The notes: a model not told the origin generated them from the sequence alone. 64,000 nt of DNA from Deltaproteobacteria bacterium (GCA_016713425.1 JADJPE010000005.1:6298501-6362500), one strand, 5' to 3'. Positions 27,101-35,595 are shown, counted from the first letter of the stretch. Numbers and translations: made by a program.

Positions 27101-27273
27101 CGGCTCGCGATCGAGGTGAAGATCTCCGTGAGCGCCGCCCGAAGCTCCTCGACCGAGTTCGCCTGTGTAAAGAGGCCGTCACCCGCCGCCGCAATCGCTT
27201 GCAGGCCGCTCGTCTGGCCCGGGTTCGAGTTGATACCGATCGCGTACGACATCACGTTGTTCACGCCACTCAC
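24142..27273 (-). CDS. PilY1-like protein, N-terminally truncated copy
   Basis: The open frame from GTG 27273 encodes 1043 residues starting within the last part of a vWA domain (GVNNVMSYAIG), so the signal peptide and MIDAS are missing. The rest matches the intact copy at 29728-33270 block by block: the FWGNLKKSC region, LVALANDGLVHFID, VIFGLGRGGRSYYRM, the DECGQIWKIYPD and GRSVVGIYFGAGNVQRP boxes, and EKMLRDPIVF. A calcium loop is visible (DINGDGIVDAADRN). The extra ~110 C-terminal residues are unlike the other copy. Frame and motifs are preserved, but without export signals it may be non-functional. The coding sequence continues upstream in pieces. Confidence 0.75.
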   Translation of the reverse strand: MSGVNNVMSYAIGINSNPGQTSGLQAIAAAGDGLFTQANSVEELRAALTEIFTSIASRSSVSYATFTVERDDSYFVGEYAYLTSYSPQPTGMFWGNLKKSCVLPSYDATNGYDTSSDTCIFKADPNEPFRLLTNPMAKDVWTGSTTTDTEVGGAGQVLKERLGDADGNPTAPYRTRKIYTWSPFRDRPWYAGASEEGYFPIELSLDMEDRWEQAMNAWTSLEEVPSYINRVHGYTWDHESSWAQYGDPKEVQAWPLGDSVHAPNILLRYGANCETTSTCWLVALANDGLVHFIDVADGSESSAFVPPEVTQRQWNPNTKRLLKDIERQPTSSGIHNYYIDGGARLYHEDDDADAIIDSNEVAYVIFGLGRGGRSYYRMSVSSFSGTPTLGVNDVYTLGSDDSNAFLELQETWAAPWLGRASLSDASASRIAIFPSGHVEAFDYADQAMPSLVPRDSFKWVWQTCSEFALSVGADAAFCDRTAATGYPDTGIAQGWGPYKYPNAVAYLVGFWDFDLDPSDALTLTDDQGHRSGVWTGWGYPAESWSGYAWWPTPVVFGEELSISLSVNGIQTGNYGYRIGWIDTMVIEPSAPVAQSPGLYVVDLDTWNGGTRFGSTTDDTGVKVRVTRDCSTASSAQEELCVDKNTSPDLVYMTCPISAEPSVYQPGDRVKAIYVGDECGQIWKIYPDLDDGTVRAVRLLSTNEGDFSDPSVSVGASKDIRKIFTRLDLVLSTCPGRSVVGIYFGAGNVQRPTATDELENASIAASGRDIVGLVWDDGSVDNLTLDKLANIDTALAEDVTSAQLYAAGNFGWYWNLADNEKMLRDPIVFAGTAFFKTHSPDGSGLPAAVCTNAAGVDRAYSVDNCTGSALSDINGDGIVDAADRNVWTGSQDIGGRFQIFTPKEGDAFVTTGDLSTEAQAELSARTPPKLDPQRLRKAKDVTVWVLEASSNELLSERQIDRKTADALVRSGSGFRRITSVKQAAHGAILGDRLFAVYERADDAPGVSFEALEGKEVLLKLRRDRDGEPRVVGVVPTGKSRPVVK

Positions 27274-27564
27274 GCCGCAGCGTAAGTCGTGGTCCGCCAG
27301 AAATCCGGCTATCCCGCCAGCGCAATTGCATCGGCGGCCGGAGTGTTGGTATGAAAGGATAGTGCGAGCACAGCCGTCTCGATCTCACTGGTCGTCACGG
27401 TAAACGTCGTCGGCGAGACAGGCGGCTGAGTTAGAAGGCCTGACTGAGGACCGCGTGCAGCGAACAAGAACTGTCCTTCGAAGAGATCGAAAAGCCCATC
27501 GTCTTGTCTTGTGAGCGTCCGGGCGACTGCCGGATTCTTCCTCGAGCCGGGAGAGATTTGTCTC
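27274..27564 (-). pseudogene. Frameshifted remnant of the 5' part of the second pilY1-like gene
   Basis: In the frame of the downstream gene the chain extends upstream as GFLADHDLRC, which fits the PilY1 vWA end. Just before that it is broken. The neighbouring frame reads ...TPAADAIALAG to a TAG at 27309. Joining the frames with one added base near 27312-27313 gives a continuous chain (ALAG-IAGFLADHDL). This other frame is open further up to the IS boundary near 27564, where similarity to the element begins. The gene has therefore lost one base here and everything upstream of 27564. The homology of the stretch 27320-27564 to PilY1 is not evident and it could be junk. Confidence 0.55.
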
Positions 27565-29060
27565 CTGAGCGTGGCGGCGCCGGAGGTCGCGACGCTCAGA
27601 GCGGGAAACTGCGGGGCAGGAGGTCGATAACGTCCTTCTCGATGACGCCTCGCGCGAGAATGGGCATGACGGTGCCGAGGTACTCGACGGGTTCGATGCC
27701 GCGCAGCGCGCACGAGCCAAGGAGCGAGAACATGACGGCAGCGCTCTGAGCGCCGCGCTCTGAACCGGCGAAGAGAAAATTCTTCCGCGTCAGAGCGGCG
27801 CGCACGTGCAAACGCTCGACGATTCCGTTATCGATGGGGACGCGGCCATCCGTGAGGAACTGACTCAGCGGCACCTGCTGGTTCGAGAAGTAGTTGAGCG
27901 ATCGACCGAAGCGCAGTGAAGGAGGCTCGTCTTCTTTGATGGACTCGACCCACTCGAGGAGCTTGTTGAAGATGGGCGCGCTGCGTTCACGTCGAAGTCG
28001 CAGGCGTTCTCTCGGTTCGAGGTCTCTCGCTTCCTTCTCGATGCCGTACAGCGCCTGGTAGGCGTTGATCGCGATCGCGGCGCGTGCCTCTCCGCCGTCG
28101 AGGGCCTTCACGAAGTATCGACGCGCGTGCATGTTGCACCCGCACTCGATGATGTCTTCGCGCTTGAACGCCTGATCGAAGACGGTTGCGGCGTCGGCGA
28201 CCGTATAGCCGGAGCGCAAGCGCAGGAAGTCGACGGGTCCGATGGTGTGCCCATCCGATAATGTCGCGTGCCCGGATGGCGCGAACAGATACAGCGCCAC
28301 GTCCTGATCGCCGACATAGCCCCACAGAGAACCCAGCTTCTTGCGGCGCTTCGTGTTCTTGCCGTCGCCACTGAAGAACGCAAGCGATGTGCCATCGAGA
28401 TGCAGGACATCAGCTTTGAGTGCCGCGATCTGGATTGCACGCCACAGCGGCTGTAGGAGCTCGGCGCCGTACGCAACCTGATCCGCGAGCGTCGACACCC
28501 AGCCGCCGATAGCGTTCCCGCTGCCGGTGAAGCGGGAGGCCGTCGCGGTACTTATCGACGAGCAGTTGCGCGACGAAACGCGGTCCGTATTGGCCACCCT
28601 GCACGACACGATCACCGACCGGCGCCCGGCTGAAGTACGGCGCGTCGCAGGCGTCACACGCGAGCTTCTCCCGAAGATCCCGGCGCACGATCACACGCGC
28701 GGGCACGAGCTCGAGGACCTCGCTCACGTCGTGGCCTGTACATCGCCGCTCGATCCCGCAGTTCGGACATGGTCGTTGAGAATCAGACACCGAGATGAGG
28801 TTGTCCTCGCGCGGTAGGTCCGGAGGAAATGCCGTCCGGCGAGGCCGTTGCTGGCTGCGGTCTCGAGCAGAAGCTTCAGCTGGTTCGGGGAGACCTTCTC
28901 CGTCGTTTTGAACGCGCGGAGCACCACATCGTCTTTCGCTCCGGAGTCGAGGAGCGAGCGGAGGCGTTGAAGAACCGTGATTTCAGAGGCTGGCGAGACG
29001 ACGGAAGAGATAAAGAAGCTAAGTTAGATCACATCAAGCCGATTAACGCAACTCGCTCAG
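27565..29060 (-). mobile_element. Degenerate IS66-family element (transposase-only, ISBst12-like layout)
   Basis: About 1.5 kb bearing a broken IS66 transposase and no tnpA/tnpB-like genes, which fits the transposase-only ISBst12 type. Inward-reading ends are CTGAGCG at 27565 (plus) and CTGAGCG ending at 29060 (minus); the match extends to TCCTGAGCG with two more outer bases. No 8-bp target duplication is seen (flanks tttgtctc versus gattcacg), as expected if one side was deleted or rearranged after insertion. A subterminal hairpin (CTGAGCGT 27565-27572 with ACGCTCAG 27592-27599) overlaps the transposase stop. The exact ends are tentative. Confidence 0.65.
27596..29020 (-). pseudogene. IS66-type transposase, inactivated by frameshifts
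   Basis: Three successive frames together give the IS66 order. The N-terminal helical part is ~28727-29010 (KVSPNQLKLLLE). The zinc-finger and helical part is 28505-28795 (CPNCGIERRC, LACDACDAPYF, QLLVDKYRDGLPLHRQRERYRRLG). The catalytic part is 27596-28520: LHLDGTSLAFF with the first Asp, IIECGCNMHARRYF with the second, and PIDNGIVERLHVRAALTRKNFLFAGS with the DNG..E signature. The join near 28505 is a one-base shift (RRLG then VSTLADQVAYG) inside CTGGGTG. The join near 28790 is less sharp. Catalytic residues are still visible, so decay is recent or the shifts are sequencing errors. There is no clear start. Confidence 0.8.
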
Positions 29061-29063
29061 GAT

Positions 29064-29627
29064 TCACGGGTTGGTGAGCTCGCTTCGGATGTCCGTGACG
29101 AGATATCGGCGTCGCTGGTTCGTCTCGAGCACGACTCGAACTGGCTTCCCAAGATGCCGTTTGAGCGCTTCAGGCGCGGGGCCAAAGAGCTCGTCGGACG
29201 CACAGGCCGTACAGTCGTCAGGCCGCGGGGGCGCAAGGCGGTATCCGAGAAAGATGCGGTTCTCGAAGATCGTCCCGTCGCCGACGTCGTCTCGCTTCGT
29301 AACCACGCGATGCCCGCTCGCGAGAAGGCCTGGCAGTTCTTCGGGATCAACAGGTCGCGAGACGAGAACTCCGCCTTCCCCAGTGCTCTCGAGAACACAC
29401 TGGAAGGTCACCGACGCTTCGCCCGAAGACAGGCGACCCAGGGGCCTCGAGGCTTCTGGCTTCACCCGTTGCGCCTTGATTCGCTCAAACTTCTCTTGCC
29501 GCGCCTCAGCGGCACCCTTCGCCGGCTTCGCCTCGCTTACCCGAGACGTGGCAGGCAAACCTCCAAGGCCAAGACCCAGGGCCACGACGCCAACGATTCC
29601 AATACGGGCTACACTGGTGGTCGTCAT
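29064..29627 (-). CDS. Small exported hypothetical protein
   Basis: From ATG 29627, preceded by GAGGAGC at good spacing, this encodes 187 residues. It opens with a signal peptide (SVARIGIVGVVALGLGLGG) and continues with a basic linker. The globular part has beta-strand-like segments (GEASVTFQCVLES, VRVVLETNQRRRYLVTDI) and two Cys close together (DDCTACASDEL). No family was recognised. It lies downstream of the intact pilY1 copy on the same strand after a repeat-rich 100-base gap. Its stop is 3-5 bases from the likely IS66 end, so the insertion left it just intact or trimmed its tail. Confidence 0.6.
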   Translation of the reverse strand: MTTTSVARIGIVGVVALGLGLGGLPATSRVSEAKPAKGAAEARQEKFERIKAQRVKPEASRPLGRLSSGEASVTFQCVLESTGEGGVLVSRPVDPEELPGLLASGHRVVTKRDDVGDGTIFENRIFLGYRLAPPRPDDCTACASDELFGPAPEALKRHLGKPVRVVLETNQRRRYLVTDIRSELTNP

Positions 29628-29638
29628 CGGATGCTCCT

Positions 29639-29712
29639 CGTTTCTCGTCACTCGTTTGCGTTTCTCGTCGCTCGTTTGCGCGGCTCGTGTCTCGTGTCTC
29701 GTGTCTCGTCTC
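29639..29712. repeat. Intergenic simple and tandem repeats between pilY1 and small exported gene
   Basis: Two copies of gtttctcgtc(a/g)ctcgtttgc (20 bp) are followed by three to four copies of a tcgtgtc heptamer. The array fills most of the gap between the two minus-strand genes. It has no coding sense and no clear stem-loop. Confidence 0.8.
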
Positions 29713-29727
29713 GCTGCGCCAACCGCC

Positions 29728-32700
29728 TCACCGGTCGATCCGCCGCCAGAGCAGGAGCTTCAGGCGAGGACTCTTGGCCTGGTTCAGGTTGGCTGCCGAC
29801 TTCTCGCCGAGGTCGGCATGACTAACGAGAATCGGGCTGTCCTTGGGCGTGAACAGGAACAATCCACCGCCGACCTCGGTCTCGCCCGCCCACACCTCGC
29901 GCTCAGACATGACGGCGGAGCTGCTCGCATCGGCAGCGCCCGACGAGCAGTTGTTGAGAGCGTAGATACGGTCGAGGCCTGAGCCTGCGCCGCAGGTGGT
30001 CGCCGAAACGGCGGGCTCGTAGGTCTTGAAGTAAGCGACCGAGTCAAAGACCAACGGATCGCGCAACATACGCTCGTTCTTGGCGAGGCGCACGATCCAT
30101 CCCGGCTTGCCTTCCGTAAAGATCGCGCTCGCGTCGACGGTGGTGTCCGTGGCATCGGCCAAGTTGTCTTGCGTGAGACCACTCGGAAGCTGATCGTAGT
30201 CCCACAGGACGCCGATGATGTCACGACCGTCTGTGACGCTCGTATCCGTCAACTCGTCCTTGGCGTTCGGACGCTGGACGTTGCCCGTCCCGAAGTAGAT
30301 GGCCACGACCGATCGCCCCGGACACGAGGAATGCGCCAAATCAAGCCGACGGAAGATCTTCCGGTGGTCGCGATCGACGACCATCGAACCACTGTTTAGA
30401 TTGATAAGCTTTCGCGCGTTCCAGGAGACGCCATCATCGGCGGTCCAGGCTTTCCAGATCTGTCCGCACTCGTCGCCCCAATAGAAGGCGCTTGCGATGC
30501 CGTTGTCGGTTCGTACCGCAAGCTCTGCGCTCACGGGGCAGATCATGTCCTTGAGATCGGGAGCCTTGGTTTGGTCGACGCAGTAGCCATCGTTCGCCGG
30601 CCCTGAGCACTTCTTCGCGACCTGCACCAGGACAGCACCCGCGGTCGGAGCCCGCGAGAACGCCTGCGGCGGCGAGCCGTTGAAGTTGTCGAGATCAACC
30701 AGCCAAACGGCAGGGCGCACGCTCGAGGGGAGAACTTCGTCCTCATCCGGATCAGGATCAGGATCAGGATCGGGGTCGGGCGCTGCGATCAACGTATTGC
30801 TCGCCTGCCACTCGACCTTGTCGATGACGTAACCCTTGTTGTTGCTCTTCGAACCGTCCGTCTTGAAGTGAAGGGCGAAACTCGAGTCGTAGACCCACTC
30901 CGTCCACTTCTTCTTCAAGCTGCTGCCTGTATAGCTCTTCTTGAGGTTCCCCTGAGAATCCTCAAGATACAGGTAGTCCTTATTCTCGAGATCGAACTGT
31001 GTGTAGTAGACGCGAAAGGCCGATGGCACCCATACGCCGTCGTTGATCGTGAGCGGATACGTCACGTCGATCGGAAAGCCGCTGTCGTAGCACGGCTTCT
31101 GTTTGTTGCCGGTCGCCTTGCAATTGCTGAAATAGCGCTCGCTGCACCAACTATCCGGAAAGCCGTTGAAAGCCGCCAGCCCACCAGGGCCGGTGCAGCT
31201 CGCCGACTTCGTTCCGGGTGGGGGTGGCGGCGCCGGAGGTGTCGGCTCGGTCGAACCGCCGTCGCCTTCGCCATCAAAGGCCCAAACATGACCGGAAGCA
31301 AACGCCGCAACCCGCTTCGTCGCAGCGTCGACGTGCGCAAGACCGACCCAGGGAGCCGCCCAAGTGTCCTGCAACTTCTCAAAAGACGAGCCGGGCGCCG
31401 CGGTGATCGGGTAGATCGGGTTGTTCGCGTTGGTCAGCAGCCCGGCCGGCAGTTTCCGCACGTCCACGGCGTAGTATGCCTTGCCGCCGCGCCCGAGGCC
31501 AAAAACCAACCACGCGCTCTCCTCCGCATCAATGTTCGTATCTCGGTCGGTGTCTTCGTGAAATAGTCGAGCGCCACCGTCCACGTAGTAGCGATGCGTG
31601 AAGTCCACAGAAGGCTGATCGTTGATGTCCGCGAGAATGCTATTCGACACCAGATCCGACTCCCAGAGGTCTGCCGGAATGAGCGCCGACCGCTCCTCGC
31701 CGTTGGCCGCATCGAAAATGTGGAGCATGCCGTCGTTCATCCCAACGACCACGTAGCAGTTGCCAACGATCCCACTTCCCGACTCGGACTCGCATGGGCC
31801 GTACTTAAGAAGGACCGGCGGCGCGTTGATGGGATCGCCCAACATCCAATCGCGGGCCGCCAACGGCTTTCCGGTCGCACAATCCGCATCAAACGTGTAG
31901 CCATGGAGGAAGTTGACGAGGCGATAATGATCGCACCCATTCGTCCAGCTATCCGACTCATCCCAAACGGTCGGATCGATCGAAACATAGGTTGGCTCGC
32001 CGTCGCGCCAGCTCATGATTTTTCGATGGCTCCAGTATGGGCTCTTGGGGACACCACCCGGTGTCGTCTGCATCTGGTCGAACAGCACAAGGCCCGAACC
32101 GCCATCGTCGGCCGAGAGATCCGTGATGCCGGTCCACTGATCTTTGACGTGTGGATTCGTGTAGAGCTGATCGCCATCCGGCGAGAGGAACATGCAATCC
32201 GTTACGCCCGTATCGTACTTCCCATCGACGGTCTGAGGCGGCACGACGCAGAACTTCTTGACCGTCCCAGCCCAAGGACCGGCCTTTCGCGGCCTAAACG
32301 CCGCGCTGTAGACGTAGTTCGAGGAAAAGAACGCTTCCGTCTGCACGGCGGGCGGACTGAAGAAGACGGCGGAAGACTCGACGATCTCGTTGATGATCGT
32401 TCCAAAAACCGAGTCGAGCTGTGCCGCATCGGCCGCGTAGTAGTAGTCGCCGCCGCCATAGTCAGCGATATTCTGAAGGTTGTCCGGGTCGAAGTCCGTG
32501 ACCTTTCCAAACCCAATCGTGTAGGTCTTCACGTTCTGGTTGCCGTCGATCGAGCACATGATGTCGGGGTTTCGGTGGAGATAGTCCGAGCCGTACCAAG
32601 GCTGGCCCGACGACACGTACTTCGACTCGATCGGCGAGGTGCACTCATAGTTGAAGGTCTGTCCACCAGCCGTCGGGTTTCCGTCGGAGAGCATGACGAT

Positions 32701-33270
32701 ATAGAACGGCGTGCACGAGCTGGCGTTGCTGTTGTTGAACGTGTCGCGCATATACTTGCCGGCGTCATAGAGCCCATCCGTCTGATTGGTCGAACCGCTG
32801 GCTCCGATCGACATGATGCCCGCCTTGAGCTCGGCGGGCGTAGAGCCCTTGCCGCGTACCAACGACGCGGAGCTCGCAAACTGGTGAATGATGAAGTCCG
32901 CTTTGTCGCGCCATCGATCCAGAATGCCGTCGGTCGGGGATTGGCATCCGATCAACGAGGCCTGCATCATCTGGTACTTGACCAACTGATAGTTGGTCTT
33001 CGAACACAGCGAGCAGTTGCCACCCGAACAAACAGAGCCGTACTTGTAGCTGCCATTCACCCAGCCCTTGTCGTAGGCGTACGTGTTCCAATACCAGTCA
33101 CAGGTCGACTTCGCGCATTCGCCCACGCCTCCACTGTAGAGTCCCATGGAGCCGGAGGAGTCGATGACCAAGTCGATCTGCGGCTTGACCGATTCGCTCC
33201 GCAAATGATCGATCGAGTCGGCCGGCGGGCTCGCAAAGCTGAGTGTCATCAACACGGTGTACGCAAACAT
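29728..33270 (-). CDS. pilY1: Type IV pilus tip adhesin, PilY1-like (intact copy)
   Basis: A 1180-residue protein from ATG 33270, preceded by AGGGAG at ideal spacing; the in-frame GTG at 33276 is too close to that site. The signal peptide ends near SPPADS. A vWA domain follows (~25-270) with an intact MIDAS (DSSGS ~38, a TNQTDG loop and SDGNPT). The second half is a beta-propeller with VVVGMNDGMLHIFDA, VFGLGRGGKAYYAVD, GDECGQIWKAW and GRSVVAIYFGTGNVQRP. Candidate calcium loops are DTDRDTNIDAEES and a PDPDPDPDPDEDE linker encoded by a 6-bp repeat (~30745-30780). PilY1 primes pilus assembly with minor pilins and mediates surface sensing and adhesion. The pilV, pilW and pilX genes lie directly upstream in order. 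Confidence 0.92.
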   Translation of the reverse strand: MFAYTVLMTLSFASPPADSIDHLRSESVKPQIDLVIDSSGSMGLYSGGVGECAKSTCDWYWNTYAYDKGWVNGSYKYGSVCSGGNCSLCSKTNYQLVKYQMMQASLIGCQSPTDGILDRWRDKADFIIHQFASSASLVRGKGSTPAELKAGIMSIGASGSTNQTDGLYDAGKYMRDTFNNSNASSCTPFYIVMLSDGNPTAGGQTFNYECTSPIESKYVSSGQPWYGSDYLHRNPDIMCSIDGNQNVKTYTIGFGKVTDFDPDNLQNIADYGGGDYYYAADAAQLDSVFGTIINEIVESSAVFFSPPAVQTEAFFSSNYVYSAAFRPRKAGPWAGTVKKFCVVPPQTVDGKYDTGVTDCMFLSPDGDQLYTNPHVKDQWTGITDLSADDGGSGLVLFDQMQTTPGGVPKSPYWSHRKIMSWRDGEPTYVSIDPTVWDESDSWTNGCDHYRLVNFLHGYTFDADCATGKPLAARDWMLGDPINAPPVLLKYGPCESESGSGIVGNCYVVVGMNDGMLHIFDAANGEERSALIPADLWESDLVSNSILADINDQPSVDFTHRYYVDGGARLFHEDTDRDTNIDAEESAWLVFGLGRGGKAYYAVDVRKLPAGLLTNANNPIYPITAAPGSSFEKLQDTWAAPWVGLAHVDAATKRVAAFASGHVWAFDGEGDGGSTEPTPPAPPPPPGTKSASCTGPGGLAAFNGFPDSWCSERYFSNCKATGNKQKPCYDSGFPIDVTYPLTINDGVWVPSAFRVYYTQFDLENKDYLYLEDSQGNLKKSYTGSSLKKKWTEWVYDSSFALHFKTDGSKSNNKGYVIDKVEWQASNTLIAAPDPDPDPDPDPDEDEVLPSSVRPAVWLVDLDNFNGSPPQAFSRAPTAGAVLVQVAKKCSGPANDGYCVDQTKAPDLKDMICPVSAELAVRTDNGIASAFYWGDECGQIWKAWTADDGVSWNARKLINLNSGSMVVDRDHRKIFRRLDLAHSSCPGRSVVAIYFGTGNVQRPNAKDELTDTSVTDGRDIIGVLWDYDQLPSGLTQDNLADATDTTVDASAIFTEGKPGWIVRLAKNERMLRDPLVFDSVAYFKTYEPAVSATTCGAGSGLDRIYALNNCSSGAADASSSAVMSEREVWAGETEVGGGLFLFTPKDSPILVSHADLGEKSAANLNQAKSPRLKLLLWRRIDR

Positions 33271-33289
33271 GATCACTCCCTACTTGTCT

Positions 33290-33895
33290 TCATCGATAGT
33301 GCACGGCCGGAACCACGACTCCGGGCGCGTACCCAACGATTCTATAAGCCTCTGTGACGTACTCGGCGGTGGCTTCGCCATTGCTCACACGCCCAACCGC
33401 CGCAACCTCGAACACGACTGCCCTGAGTGAGGTCATCGACGTCTCTCGAATCGGGTCGAGTCTTAGGAGCCGAATTTCCGCCTCGTATCCGTGGTCATCC
33501 CCAACGAAGAGCGAGTTGGCGCTCACCTCGTAGCTCGAATGGACCTCTTCGAACGGAAGCTCCACGGCGCGGTCGGCCATAACCTCCTGCACACCGTTGT
33601 CTGCAAGTGCCTGCGCCTCCTCGGTCAGCCGTTCGACGCGGAGAAGACTCTGCTCCATGCTCACAAGACGTAGCAGAATCATGGCCGACATCGACGCAAG
33701 GGCGAGCAGCATGAAGACTGTAATGAGCGAGAACCCACGCCGCCCGCGGATGGCGAGAAATGCGCGCGATACACAAACGCCGCGAGCCGAACGCTTCCGA
33801 TCCGACCATCGGCACCCCCACGACGCACGTATCCCATGCGTTGCGTCGCACACGCGTGGTCCAGCCGTGTCTTGCGTCTTTGACGTTCTTCCCAT
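33290..33895 (-). CDS. pilX: PilX-like minor pilin / pilus assembly protein
   Basis: ATG 33895 has GAGG six bases upstream. The 201-residue product has a prepilin-type segment GRRGFSLITVFMLLALASMSAMILLRL, split here as RRG/FSLITVF plus a hydrophobic helix. The expected Glu at +5 of the mature chain is replaced, as is common in PilX and GspK-like proteins. The C-terminal part is a small alpha/beta domain (VRVSNGEATAEYVTEAYRI type strands). The leader before the cleavage Gly is unusually long (~52 residues, Arg-rich), so an internal non-ATG start is possible. It sits 19 bases before pilY1 and 49 bases after pilW. Minor pilins of this kind form the tip-initiation complex with PilY1. Confidence 0.8.
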   Translation of the reverse strand: MGRTSKTQDTAGPRVCDATHGIRASWGCRWSDRKRSARGVCVSRAFLAIRGRRGFSLITVFMLLALASMSAMILLRLVSMEQSLLRVERLTEEAQALADNGVQEVMADRAVELPFEEVHSSYEVSANSLFVGDDHGYEAEIRLLRLDPIRETSMTSLRAVVFEVAAVGRVSNGEATAEYVTEAYRIVGYAPGVVVPAVHYR

Positions 33896-33944
33896 CGTCG
33901 ACCTCGTTGGCCCATGTTCTCTAAGACATCCCCTCACAACGCCC

Positions 33945-35099
33945 TCACAGCATCTGCATCCGCCCGGAGTTCCGAACCTCCACGCTCAGCCGCACTGCCT
34001 CTCGCGCGTACCGGTCTCGCTGACAACCATCGGGCACACACATTCCGCTCTCTAACTCCAAACTCACCGGGTCGTGCTCTCGCTCGTCTGGGGTTCGACT
34101 ACGAAGAACCAGCTCGACATCAACTCGGATACGGTCGCGGTCGGTGATGGTTGTTTCCGTCGTGCGATCCTCCCAAACCTTGGATGCTGGAGACCACTGC
34201 AAGACCCGCACCTGAAGCGTCTCCACGTCGTGGGCCATCAGTGCCCCGCAGGTCTCGTCGCGCGCCGCGCAGGTTTCGTTCTCCGTGACCGCGGCTCGAC
34301 GCAGAACGCCCGCGCCATCTGCATCACTCGTCACGAACCACACGACCTCTTTGAAGCGCGCCGCGAGTTCTCCACCGCTATAGGTTGCAGTGGGCGCGGA
34401 GTCGTCGGATACGAAAGTGGGGTCGTCGGTCCAGGTTATCGCGTCGCATCCAGCCACGCATTGCCCCGAAGTGCACGTCGTCGGACCGATGGACGTGATC
34501 GAGATGGTATGTGCATACACGTAGCCCTGACTCATCAGCACGGCCGTGTCGCCGGCTTCGAGCGCTGCCCCGGCGCAAATCTCAGCAAAGGACGAGGCAA
34601 AGTGCGCGATGGTGCGAAGGTCACCCTCTGTGTAGAGGATCCCGAGATCGTCGGTGGGACGATCCCCGCCCTCCGTCAGCGACAGCGGAAAATCGTTGCT
34701 TTCGAACTCCGCGCCCCCACGCACCTGGAACGTTCCGCGCCGAATTCCTGGGAACCGCCCATCGGAAGCATAGCCAAGCCCGAGCCCTGCATGCTCGATA
34801 TCGTTCTTGAGTAGATTGATGCCCACGTTCGCGCTTACGTTCATATCGATGCGAGACGTCGTAGCGCCTTGCACGCGCGTTTGCATCGTCACGAGCGACA
34901 CGGCCGCCGCCACCACGAACAAGCCAATGGCCATCGAAACGATCACCTCGATCAATGTGTAGCCGCAGCGGACGGCGGCTGGTGTTCTTCGCGTCCGAGA
35001 AGGGGCCTTCATCAATACATCATTGGTCGTTTTCATGAACGCATCATTCGTCATCGCACGGCTGGTCATCGAAAAGGCGGTGATCTGCAAGTTAGTCAT
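33945..35099 (-). CDS. pilW: PilW-like minor pilin
   Basis: The ATG at 35099 overlaps the end of pilV by 8 bases. ATG 35012 is also possible and would give the usual short leader (MKAPSRTRRTPAAVRCG). The prepilin site is CG/YTLIEVIVSMAIGLFVVAAAVSL, split as Gly, then YTLIE with Glu at +5, then the helix. The mature part is a ~330-residue PilW-type domain with N-terminal SANVGINLLKNDIEHAGLGLGY. It contains Cys-containing loops (CTSGQCVAGCD) and a C-terminal strand region. PilW works with PilV, PilX and FimU in priming pilus assembly and carrying PilY1. The extra leader contains two near-copies of a ~24-base segment (MTNDAFMKT / TTNDVLMKA). Confidence 0.85.
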   Translation of the reverse strand: MTNLQITAFSMTSRAMTNDAFMKTTNDVLMKAPSRTRRTPAAVRCGYTLIEVIVSMAIGLFVVAAAVSLVTMQTRVQGATTSRIDMNVSANVGINLLKNDIEHAGLGLGYASDGRFPGIRRGTFQVRGGAEFESNDFPLSLTEGGDRPTDDLGILYTEGDLRTIAHFASSFAEICAGAALEAGDTAVLMSQGYVYAHTISITSIGPTTCTSGQCVAGCDAITWTDDPTFVSDDSAPTATYSGGELAARFKEVVWFVTSDADGAGVLRRAAVTENETCAARDETCGALMAHDVETLQVRVLQWSPASKVWEDRTTETTITDRDRIRVDVELVLRSRTPDEREHDPVSLELESGMCVPDGCQRDRYAREAVRLSVEVRNSGRMQML

Positions 35100-35595
35100 C
35101 GGAGAGCACCACCTGACGACTCCGAACCTCTTGAATGGCGCCATGCTGGTCTCTCCAACAAACGCTGACCGTGAGGAGATGACCCGTCGGGAACCGCGCA
35201 ATCTCCGGATGATCTTCGACGAGTGTGTCGATGCGGAAGAGGCCTTCCGACGTCGACGCTCCCGAGTCAGGCAAGATCGTTCGACCGTCGGAATACTGGG
35301 TGCACGCAAAACTCCCCACGACGCCGAGCTCGCTCGCCATCTCTGTTCTCGAAAGACGGCACCCAGGCACGCCAGCGCAAGCTGGCAGCTCTTCAACCGG
35401 CTTCGTCGAAAAATCAGCGAGTCGCTGACGCATCAAGTTCCGCGCGATCGCATGCGACCGGGTCCAGCTGAGCTCTTGCTGACTCACGGTGAATGATCTC
35501 GTGATCGCGAGCGTCCCTACACCCAAGACCAGCGCGGCCGCGACGGTTTCGAGCAGCGAGAAACCACGCGTAGTTTTCTTCTGGAGAGCGTCCAT
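35092..35595 (-). CDS. pilV: PilV-like minor pilin
   Basis: From ATG 35595 the product is 167 residues. It has a short leader (MDALQKKTTRG) and the cleavage site RG/FSLLETVAAALVLGVGTLAI, with Glu at +5. The mature domain has three Cys (ACAGVPGC, FACTQY) and a C-terminal strand pair including LLTVSVCWRD. It is the first gene of the pilV-pilW-pilX-pilY1 series, and its stop overlaps the pilW start. It is divergent from the fimT-like gene, with a shared ~250-base control region. In other bacteria PilV acts in the initiation complex with PilX, PilW and FimU. Confidence 0.85.
   Translation of the reverse strand: MDALQKKTTRGFSLLETVAAALVLGVGTLAITRSFTVSQQELSWTRSHAIARNLMRQRLADFSTKPVEELPACAGVPGCRLSRTEMASELGVVGSFACTQYSDGRTILPDSGASTSEGLFRIDTLVEDHPEIARFPTGHLLTVSVCWRDQHGAIQEVRSRQVVLSDD

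Noticed and set aside
31594..33357. A 587-residue plus-strand open frame
   Set aside because: It is antisense to the intact pilY1, whose MIDAS, propeller boxes and ribosome site are convincing.
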